Below, piece by piece: positions 13,559-25,500 of a DNA stretch of 64,000 bases. The stretch spans positions 5,983,582 to 6,047,581 of the forward strand of contig OU744730.1 of assembly GCA_916613615.1 (NCBI GenBank). Reading direction: 5' to 3'. The first letter of the stretch is position 1, and each line of letters opens with the position of its first letter. The position numbers were made by a program, and so were the translations under genes. The DNA is from Steromphala cineraria. Lineage: Eukaryota; Mollusca; Gastropoda; Trochida; Trochidae. The notes below the pieces were generated by a model. That model was not told the origin of the DNA and did no database searches. It was given only the letters and a program-made list of their open reading frames with translations.

Positions 13559-16500
13559 GTGAGTTATTTTCTATTACTCACTCCTTCTTATCATGACATT
13601 TTTGGCGAAGGTTTTTTCGCCACTTCAACCTAACAAATATTAAATTGCATGCAATAAACAATTATAATTTCCTTGAGCACAACATATAGATATTAGTATT
13701 ATCATGATGTGTTATCACTGTCCGTCTCCACTTCGGTTTATGTTAGGGAAAAACAATAAAATAACTAAGGATTTCTGATCACAAAACAACAAACGTAATT
13801 GAAGAAAGCGAAATCATAGAACATGAAAACATCAAATTATTACATAGTCAGCAATATTCCCCGAAATATATATTTGTTTTCATTATGACTCCAATTATTT
13901 CATTATTTAATAAGATTTCATTTTCATGGATTAAGAGCCTTATCGCCGTAAACATTTATCATGGCATATATACCATTTAGTCACAGCAAATATGTTTATA
14001 TTTGAGGAAACAAACCTGTATCACAATTGGAATTCTTGTACCATTCTAAAACGACCTCAATCCTTAACATTAATTATTAATTGTTTCTACTTGAATACCG
14101 TTTGGCAAACGCATTAATAACTTAATTCTTTATCATAACAAAATAGTTTATCAATAAAGAAAGATTTTGATCTAAAGACCTCAAGTTCAATCAACTTATT
14201 CACTTCATAAAACATCACTATCAACCCCTTCTCTGTCTTTATGATCGACATTGCTAGTTTTTGAACGGGGTGTTGAACGCCGCTTGGGCAATTATTCAAC
14301 AAAAACCGGTATAACATTCGATGAAATGACAATGATGACAAAATAAAAAATATGAAAGCACGCACAAATATCTAGCCACCCAAAATCAATCCGAGCAGCC
14401 CATCAAAAAGACCCGCCTAAACCCCACGACTAACTAAACATACATACTCACACACGGACATATATAGCTACCACAAGACAAACTCTTCGCTGCTGTGTCC
14501 CAACAAGTTTGTTTTCAATTTATTTCAGAAAATTAGCAGAGCGCCCACACATCGGCGGAAAACCTGACGAGGATGATACATATAATTTTGTCAGGGATCA
14601 GTGGAAACAACAAGGGTGGGATGTGCATACTGAAGAATACGACGTACTCTTATCGTATCCCGAGGAAAATCACAATAATACGGTAATAAGTTTTCTTCGT
14701 GATTACGATATCGTATGATAAAAGAAAATGTCCTCTTTTGTCTGAAAGTCGAATAATGATTTCAAGAACGAGGATTTATTTCATGATGAAATTACAAAAT
14801 TTACAACTTGGTGTGCAGACAATCATCTACATTTAAATGTAAAAAAACGAAGGAACTGTTTATTGACTTTCGAAGTAAACCATCTAAAATGCTTCCAGTC
14901 ATAATAAATGGTGAATTTGTTGAGACTGTGTCGGAATATAAATCTTTGGGAACCTACATTCTTAACTGAACTGGAATTCCAACATTGAAGCCTTGTATAA
15001 CAAGTGTGAACAACGTCTTCATCTCATGCGAAAACTCAGATCTTTCGATGTTAACCCCTCCGTCATGTCAACCTTTTATACAGCTTTTATTCAAAGCATA
15101 TTAACATTTTCATTCCATTGTTGGTACGGGTCTCTCCCAGGTCATCTTAAATCTAAAGTTAACAAAATTGTGAACGTTGCGAGTAAGATTGCCGATGTCA
15201 AGTTCGATTGTTTAACTGATATCAATCGGCAAATCGTAAATCAAGCTGTCAAAATCATATCTGACCCGACACATTACCTTCATTCAGAATATCACCTTCT
15301 CCCTTCAGGCCGCCGCTACAAAGTTCCAGTTTTGAAAACTAAGAGAGCCCGTACATCTTTTGTTCCTAACACAATATGTCTATTAAATAAATGTGAAAAG
15401 AATTAAATGCATGTACATAAATATTTCATATGATTGTTCTCCTGTTCAAGCTCTGTGTTGATGTAAAACAAATTCCTGAAAAGGCAAGAAAGTATTATTA
15501 TTATTATGATTATTATTATTATTATTAATTACATGACTGTATAAGTTGTCTGAAAACGTTACTTTCTTTCAAATTATGTATTTTATGTAAATTTGCATGT
15601 TTTCTCCATCTGCGGATTTCATTTTAATGATGATAATACTGCAAAGCCGTTTGTCCATTGAATCATGGCATTGCCTTGGTAAACATATAAGTATTGTAAC
15701 TTTGAAAGTAACTAAATTGATTCAAATGGCAATACTCTTGATATAAGTGTTGTCGTGCTAGTCTCTGAAACAATATGTCATCATTCCGCGAGTATTTTAG
15801 ATTTTATAGTCGTAAACCATAAAGTTTTCATTGATAACCTTTGTTGATGCTCTTAAACAATTCATGACTTCAGGACAGGTTGATTCAATCAATTGTCGAC
15901 CTTGGACACATGAATTTCATCGAGACACCGGCCAATTTTTTCAGTATTTTATCAGGAAATTGTCAATTTAGCAATGAATAACTGAAATATGTTGAATTCA
16001 AAACATAAATGATGCCATTTACGTTAGAAGCAAAACAAAACAAACGAAACTCACGGAGTGGCTCTTTAATACATCTTTTGCAGGCAAAGTTGGTCTCCTC
16101 TGATGGGAGCGTTCTGTACACCTCCAGTTCCCGTGAACACGCCTATTATGAGGATGAAGCTCACCCAGAGGCTGTTCAACCTTTCAATGGATTTTCTCCA
16201 AGTGGGCTTGTGGAGGTACGAAATAACACACGTACACTTTCTTTGTACATGCATAGTTCCATTCTCTCCCAACAGAGGCAGATCAAGTCATGTTGATTTA
16301 GCCTCTGTTCTATTACGCCAAAATCCGTGGGTTCCGGCAGTTTCCCCTGGCGGAAAAAACTTTCATCTCAATACATTTGAATTTCTTTATCAAATGACAA
16401 GGTTTCTCCCATGGAAAGGGTGGTTCATATCACAATGCCTTTGCCTTGTTTCAGTAGCCAAAAAAGAACAGCGTCGCTGATTGCACAACTAATTTTGATT

Positions 16501-19500
16501 GCCTCCAATCAGGCATCCCACAAACTCGTCGTAATATAACAGAGGCTAAATCAACATGACTTGATCCGCCTCTGTGGGGAGAGAATGGCATAGTTCGTAC
16601 ATATCCTGATCCTCAGTCGTTTTTCTTACAGGAGTTAAAATGAAGAATAAGGACAATTTTAATGGATGAACAACTTTTTTATTCAAAACATATATTAAGC
16701 CAATGTCAAGCACGTGATGGTGCTTGGCAACATTGGAATGTATTTCAAAACGGAACTACTTTCAGCTAGTTGAAGAAACGTGGGCAGCTTTGTATTTTTT
16801 GTTATTAATTTTGAATACATATTTCAGTTAATATAATTTAATAAAAAAAAATGTATCCTCTATATATCATATCTTTCAGGCGGAACTAGTGTATGCTAAT
16901 TACGCACGTGATGAAGACTTTGAACAGCTGACAGAGCTGAATATTGATATAACTGGAAAGATTGTTATTGCGAGGTATGGCAAAATCTTCAGAGGAAATA
17001 AGGTGAGTTGATTTCAAATACATTTAGTACAAGTTCATAAATGAAAATATGCACAAATAAAGAGTTTACGGTTTCGGCTTTGTTGGTATTTTAGACTTAT
17101 TGAAACATTATGATTACACTATTTAGTAAGTCGTCCCCGTTAAATATAAATAATAATATGTTCAATTACTCCAACTACTTTATCCAATGTATCCAACAAC
17201 TACAGCTTTGATGCAGTCTGATGAAAATAGACGGTGTATCGAGTAAATATATGTTTCCAAATATTGCTCCAGACTCCAGTAAAGACAGTATTTTACACAT
17301 GTTATTCCTTGTGACACAGCCGATGTCAATCAAATTAGCTGCCTGCATTTCGCAGTTGTAATAATGATAATACCCCGCCTTTTGCATGTACAAATATATA
17401 CCAGGTACTAAAAGCATACACCCATGGCGCTGTTGGTATCATACTATTTATGGACCCCTATGATTACCTTGTGGGGGATCGATTCTACCCAGAGACGATC
17501 TGGCTCCCCCCTACAGGTGTGCAGAGAGGGAACATCGTCATGATGAAGGGGGATCAAGCTACCCCTGGCTACCCCGCAAAATGTAGGTAGCGTTTTGGAG
17601 AGGCATTAGAGAAGTTGAATGACAAAAATGACGGTAAATATATGGATCGCATATTCTTTAGACATTGTGTCGACAGCAAAATGGTATCTGTCATCTCTGA
17701 GAACGACAAGTTAACAATATTAATGAATAAAGAAGTTGTCATCCCCACATGTGTTTTCATCATAGAAATGCAGGAAGTTCCCTTGAATAAATGGTATTTC
17801 TCACAAGCGACAGGGTCGCATAACACTAAGTTAATAATCGTATCACTTGTAGGTAAATAATATACGGTGTTGTACACTATTTTCCTCTCCTTTGTTTAAA
17901 TAAAAGTTAAAAGGTCGCAAATAATCGCCCTGCTGTCAAAGAGGTAACTGATTATCGTTATTTGAAAAAAGCCCCTAAAACTTTAATACCTAATAAGAAA
18001 ATGTTTGCCAAATGCCACACCTGACGATCATACAATACTTGTACCACAACGGTAAGAATCAGGAACTCTTCATAGGTCATCACAATTCCTCCTTAGTATC
18101 AGTCAAAATCAACGTTTGCGTAGTTAGTTCGCGATATAAAAGATAGATAAAACATGTAAGCCTTATAAGGCTAGGCTCTTTGGCCTCGGGATATAAAAGA
18201 TGGCTTACGGCTCTTATGGAAAGGCATTCACCCTCACGTCTTATTAATGTGAACGGGGTTTAAGTTATTATTAATAGCATAAATGTTGTATTGGTTATAC
18301 ACGTAAAATAAAGAACTGAAAACGGTTGATTTGATTTTTCAAGATGAACGTTCAATTTTATTACCTTATGATTGTCAGGGTACACAGAGAGGATATCTGA
18401 TGCAGAGCTGAAAGAAAAACTGCCTAAAATTCCTTGTCATCCGATTGGATACGGAGATGCCTATCACTTGCTCAGGTAAGATGAAGATATCTTCAATGGT
18501 GACGTCATATCAAGGAGATACATGTAACTCTAGTTGCGTTATACAAATCTTAGATACAAACTGCCTGAAACAGAATTTGACGTCATGTATCAAGCGACCA
18601 CGGTAATTTAAAGTACTCAATTTAATCATTCGAGTAAAACATATTGACCAGGAAATATTTTAACGAGTAACTTAAGTCTCTAAATTTCCTTTAAAAGAGG
18701 TAGAGATATTTATTTGTTTTGTAACGCAGTGTTCATTCCTTTCCAGGATATAATTACGAACATTCTAATTTTATCGTCATTTTATCACTAAATTTACCTC
18801 CATGGGTAAACAATTGCTCAAAAACCACATTTTAACATTTGGGACAGTTCATTGGCTAAACAAGTCGAGGGCAGAATATTTCAGTACTTATTTTCAAGAT
18901 TAAACTCTAAGGGGGGATAAGATGATCATGAATAGCATCACACCAAATAGTTCTTGGTAGCCAAATATAACGTGCAACGTGCAAATTGTTTTTATGCATT
19001 TCCCCATGATGCGTTTTGTTGACAGGGAAATGGAAGGAGTTGTTGCTCCTACAGGATGGCAAGGAGGTTTGAACATCACATACAGGATTGGAGGTTCCAT
19101 GTCAGACAATAAGTGCGTCACTGCGTAATTGTTCATCTATTATTTTGTCCGAATCTCTTACCATGAAGAACATGAACATAAAGGGTTGATATTATAAATG
19201 TATATGTTTATCTTAAACGTTTTCATATTTTCTCAAATCAATCCAAGTTAGTTGTTCATCTACAATTGTCACAACCAATTGAAACTTTGAAATCGCCGCG
19301 CTTACTTCAAGGTACTACTTACAATTATTGTTATGGGGAAAAGTATGGCATGTTACCCGAAAGAGAACTCACAAAACTTTTGTTTATATTCATGTTAAGA
19401 GATATTAATATTTAGAGATAAGAATGCCAAAGCTGTGTCGTCAAGAATGACATCCAGGCTGCGTTCGTTTTGCACAGAGTGTGTCGCACGAGCGATGAAA

Positions 19501-22500
19501 TCCCTAATCGAACGACCATAGTGTCACTCTCGTGTGCACTCTAGAGTCACTCAATGTCCCTCCTGCTAAATCGGGGAGGGAGGTCGTGAGAGTAACGGAA
19601 GTACGTCAATTGACACGGTGTTTATAACATACCAAAGACTGGCTTACTTCAATATAAGTTTGTTTTAACACAATCGCAACAAACCGGTGTGAGGTATAGA
19701 TTTGGTTAAAGGAAAACAATATCATATCGTTGATTTTGAAGACTATGTGTTGTTAGAATTAAACTGATTAAATGTTTGCGATCAATTCAATTTTTTGGCC
19801 ATATTGTTTACAGCCAGGCAACCAAGTGCGACACTCAGTAGAGCATATAAGTCGTTCGCTCATAGTGCCATCCGAGCATGCGCAAGATTACACTCGAGTG
19901 AGTCAAAACGAACGCAGCCCCAAAGATTGGCGGAAAACAAACCGTCCTACATGGGCTGAGCTATCCTTTTAAGGCCCTGTCATATCGTCTTCCGGTTCAC
20001 GATCGTGTTGATCTGCAATTAAAAAAAAATAATTATATGTATTGATAGAGTATTATTAAATTTACGAATGATATATGATCAGGCTTAATAACAATGCCCT
20101 CTTTTGCCGTTGCAAGAAGCGCCTGTTATTGGCTTCACTTTATTTGTTTTTACCCGATGTGCGTTTATCCTTTTCAATTTGTCAAATACAAATTAACAAA
20201 AGTGTTACCCCCAGTTATTAAAACATCTTAATTTGGTTATGGTTTAATCATGAACTACTTACATTAAAGGGGCAGTAGCACGATTTTTGATAATTTTACA
20301 TTTCAAATTTGTCACTGATAATTGTAAGTTAATGCTTATTGTATTATTTTGACAGTGTCAAAACTCTCATGACACAAGCCAATCATCCATAGTCAGATGA
20401 CAAAGCATGAAGATTCCCATAAAATCCACTGGCAGCCATTTTGTTTGAACACCTTTATGTCATTTTGTGTAAAGAAAAGAAATCGCATGGCTAAAATTTA
20501 CGTTATATATCTGAATTATTACCGCTCCATTTAGTTTAAATACATCGTCTTTCAGTTGGAACCATTGATTTTCATTTTCCCGACATTACCTTATATTCCC
20601 CCTAAAAACGTGCTATTGCCCCTTTAAAGGTATAAAGTCGAACATCCCCTTGAAGTTTCTACAAATCACTCCGATAAGACTGTCCCTTTTAGAAATACTT
20701 TTATCTTATTTATGTCTGTATTATAACGCTATGTTAATTTTGTCCATGTATATTTTGAAGGAAGGTTCGAGTTGAAGTGAGGAACAGATTACAGACAGTG
20801 ACCATAAAGAACATATTTGCAACTATCAAGGGATCTATTGAACCAGGTATGAACAAGCAGGGTTTTGGTTAAATATTTTTGTAAAATTAACTGCCAGGTG
20901 AACTATAAATGGATAGAATGTGTAAACATATATTGTGAAAAGTGTCATTCATCCAATTTTTCTGAAATAAGTCCGATAAATCCTAACGAAATGCTAATGT
21001 ATATATCGTTTGCTATATTTCGTTTAAAGCACAAACAATATAAAGCAACAGATTTTGATATTGGTTTACGACTTGTTCAATGTTGTGTATGCATTTTAAG
21101 AGAATCTAAGTGAAAATAACAAACCTAAAATATGTTAATACCGTAGTTTTACGTTAAATTGTCTGTATGATTTCTATTTTTACTATTTGTGTAGATGTAT
21201 TGTTAACTGTTAACCTACTACGTAAGTTATAACACAGGTTGTTTGTTTTGAAATGCGTCAAATTTGAAATGGCTTTGATGTGATTAAGACATTTGCAAAA
21301 TAAGTTAAACCTACATTTTTATTTTGCTATATAGTTGTACGTGTGTAATTGTCATTGACTCATCCTTATGTTTTTATTTATATGACCAAATTCTGATTTC
21401 GACACCAAAAAAACGGAAATATCGAATTTTGACACCATACCCACTCAAACAAATGCTTCAGTTTATGATCATTTATGTTTTGGTTTAAAGGGGCAGTAGT
21501 ACGTTTTGGGATATTTTATATTTAATATTTTACAATTTTCACTGATAATTGTAAGTTAATGCTAAATGTATCATTTTGACAGTGTCAAAAGTTTAATTAC
21601 ACAAGCCAATCATGCATAGTCAGAGGACAAAGTATGAAGATCTCATAAAATCCATTGGCGGCCATTTTGTGTGAACACCTTTAATTCATTTTGTGTAAGG
21701 AAAGGGAATCGTATGGCTAAACTTTCATTATATATTTGAATTCTTACTGCTCCATTTAGCTTAAATACATTGTCGTTCAATTGGAACCTTTCATTTTCCT
21801 GACATCACCTTATATCCCCCTTAAAAACGTGCTACTGCCCCTTTAATATTGTATGTCCTCACTTAATGTTTTCCCTCACGAAGACAAGGTGGTACTCGTT
21901 GGGAATCATCGAGACGCATGGGTGTACGGGGGGACAGACCCATCGTCAGGAACAGCCACGATACTGGAAGTGACGAGGGTATATGCTGAACAGGTGAAAA
22001 AAGGTATAACTTTCCAATTGTCTTGGATAATAGCTTTGAGGCACCGTCTAAACAATCGGAGTCTTTATGTTAAAGGGGTCATGGGTCTAAGCTGAACAAT
22101 AAACTGTGCTTTGATTGGGTAAGGAACTATGACTTTTCAAATGAAAATTGTTTATAAAGTTTCACCCATGATTTAAATAATGAGTTCTGAGGTGTGTTGG
22201 GAATATGCTGGTAAGTTGAAAAAAGTTCCATTCTAACGTAATTTGATCCGATAATCGTATATAACTATCGTTGATGACGGGCAGTGCCGTTGTATGGCCG
22301 TATTGTTTTCAATTTTAAATTCATTAAAGGCATTATGAAGACGGCATTATATTATTATTCATATTCTTCAAGGAAACAATACAGTATACATTGGTGAATG
22401 CCAATTGAGTATAGACATGATAGTGTATGTCTGCTAAAAGTGTGTCCAATGTTAATACTCCCGTTATAATGGAACGAGAGACCGAGTAGGGTATTGACCG

Positions 22501-25500
22501 TGCTGCTACATCATAGTGTTTATTTTCGCATGGGTGTTTAACTGCACTCTGATATCCATCGAGCCAAAATCTAGTGGTTATATATATCTGTTTTACTAAT
22601 GTTAATGTTTTGCTGAGAAAACTATGCATTGTGAGCGTGTAGACGTTTCTATCTGGTCAGTACCTGTCTCAGTCTGATTAAAATCGACCGAGCTTTGAAG
22701 AATAAATAGGTAAAATATTGTCTCTATCGGGGTTCGAACCAGTCGGGGTAACCTCTCCGTCTCGGTCTGAATGCACCCACCTCTATTGCATGTTTCTGAC
22801 GCAAGTTCAATTAACCAATCGCAAGACGAGCGACAAAAGCTTTCGAGATCGTCCTAAGGTCAGGGAACTACAGTGTACAATCCGTTGTACATAATTGCCG
22901 GTAAAACGAAGATGTGATTGGATAGCTTACTACTGGGTTTGTCTGCGCTAAACTGGTCATATCAACATGCGATAGAGTTGGGTGGCTTCAGACTGAGACG
23001 GGGAGGATATACCAACTGGTTCGAACCCCAATAGAGACTTACATATTTGCCGGTAAACGCTATTTAAAAACGAAGATGTGGTTGGATAGCTTACGACTGG
23101 GTTTGCTTGCGTTAAACTGGTCATATCAACATGCGATAGAGTTGGGTGGCTTTAGACTGAGACGGAGAGGATATACCAACTGGTTCGAACCCGGATAGAG
23201 ACGTACATATTTCCGGTAAACGCTATTTAAAAACGAAGATGTGATTGGAAAGCTTACGACAGGGTTTGTCTGCGCTAAACTGGTCATAGCAACATGGGAT
23301 AGAGTTGGGTGGTTTCAGACCGAGACGGAGAGGATATACCAACTGGTTCGAACCCCGATAGAGATTGTACATATTTGTCGGTAAACGCTATTTAAAAACG
23401 AAAATGTGATTGGATAGCTTACGACTGGGTTTGTCTGCGCTAAACTGGTCATAGCAACATGCGATAGAGTTGGGTGGCTTCAGACCGAGACGGAAAGGAT
23501 AAACAAACTGGTTCGAACCCCAATAGAGACAATATTTTTCCTAATTTTATTCCTCGGATGAAGGTCGATTTTAATCAGACTGAAAATATCTTACTTTTTA
23601 CATGCATCTTCTTGAATATGATTATTTCACGCCCAGGTTGGAAGCCGCGGAGAACGGTGATGTTCTGTAGCTGGGATGCCGAGGAGTACGGACTTGTGGG
23701 CTCGTACGAATGGGTGGAGGTCAGACACTCAAACAGATCTAGACATAGGATAGAACAATATGCACCATGAAGGATAGAAAACAAGCGAAAGAAAATCAGA
23801 TCTAAATAGCATCCAAATAGCAAGTGCACCGAAAAGATAAATGTGAAATCCGTTTCTTCAGCTTCCACCAAGGGTCACCCCTGGTCTTGATCCTGAACAA
23901 AGAATTAAGATTATCCATTCTATCCTATATACATTTTCAAAATAAAAAGAAATAAAAAAGAAAAAGAAAAGAAATACATCCTGATGAATGAAGGAATTAG
24001 TTCTACTATAAAAGAGTTCTCATTTACTTTGTTATCACCATATGTACTTTGAGTTCTGAACATCTTGTTTCTATATTGTTTGCTTGAATTCTTTGAATAT
24101 TTCTCCACATTTACCCTTCGAAGTTAGAATGAGAAGATGTTCGTGTTAAGTTTGTTCCTTTTTATGTAACTGTACAAATTCTGCATTACTATTATCGGTT
24201 TTTAGGAGAATGTGAAATGGCTACAAAATCGAGCTGTTGCATACCTCAACGTTGATTCCTTAACAACAGGTGAGCTGTTTATTTATTATAACCCCGCTTT
24301 ACAGCCTATACAGGTATCAGCAATGATACCTACATGTCTCTCTTGCGGGTTACATAAACAATCGATTTATAATTATTGCGGTTTCCATCGATACAGTGAC
24401 TCTATGACAAATTACTTTTTCCGGAACATATCTCCTACAATATACATCCTAGCTTCCCTAAACTTTCAAAGCATGTCATTCGTGATCCCAGTATATAACT
24501 TTAGAGGGTAAAACCTATATTAGGATTTTCTGTTCTGTGGTTTCCATGGAAACATGACTTAAACACACAGCGGCTCAACAAAAGTAATTGTATCCTTTGC
24601 ATACCTTCCAGAATCTTCATGACGGTTGGACCTAATTCAAAGTTCAACCATTATTATACCCCCGTCCGTCCGTCTGTCCACCTGTCCGTCCGTCACAAAA
24701 GTTTGTCCGGAGCATATCTCCCAAACTATTCATGCTAGCTTCACTAAACTTCATACACTTATCCACCATGATTCTTAGATGTGCCTTTTGAGGGTAAGAC
24801 CAACAAATCATTTTTATTTTGTGCGGATCCCATGGAAACATGACTAAAACAGTGACTCTATGACCAAGCCCTTTGTCCGGAGCATATCTCACAAACTATT
24901 CATGCTAGCTTCACCAAACTTCATACACTTATCAACCATGATCCCTAGATGTGCCCTTTGAGGGTTAGACCAACACATTATTTGTGTGCGGTTTCCATAG
25001 AAACATGACTAAAACTGTGACTCTATGACCAATTCCATAGTCCGGAGCATTTCTCCTAAACTATTCATGCTAGCTTCACTAAACTTCATACACTTATCAA
25101 CCATGATCCCTAGATGTGCCGTTTGAAAGTTAAACCAACAAATTATTTTTATTGTTTGCAGTTTCCATGGATAAATGACTTAACATTGATTCTATGATAA
25201 TTAATTTGACCCGAACATATTTCCTGAAATATACATCTCAGCTTCACCAAATTTGCTACATATGTCAATTATGGTTGCTGGATATGCCTTGTGAGAGTTA
25301 AACGATATATGGATTTTCTTTTCTGTGGTTACATGACTTACAAAGTGACTCAACAAAAATAATTTTGTCCTCAGTGCATCTCGTAGAATATTCATGATAA
25401 CTACCTCAAATTTGAAACAAAGATCAACCATTATCCCTAGATGTACCCTTTTAATTGTAACACCTATTATTGAATTTGGTATTGGGGTTTCAGGCGGACG

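Noticed and set aside
16009..16480. Two overlapping frames (95 and 125 codons) at exon 3
   Set aside because: The first contains the true exon 3 but runs past both splice sites; the second is a frame-shifted shadow that continues into the MITE.
22731..23520. tRNA or SINE calls from the repeated ggttcgaacc motif
   Set aside because: No A box or cloverleaf precedes the motif; it is a palindrome inside 164-bp tandem units.
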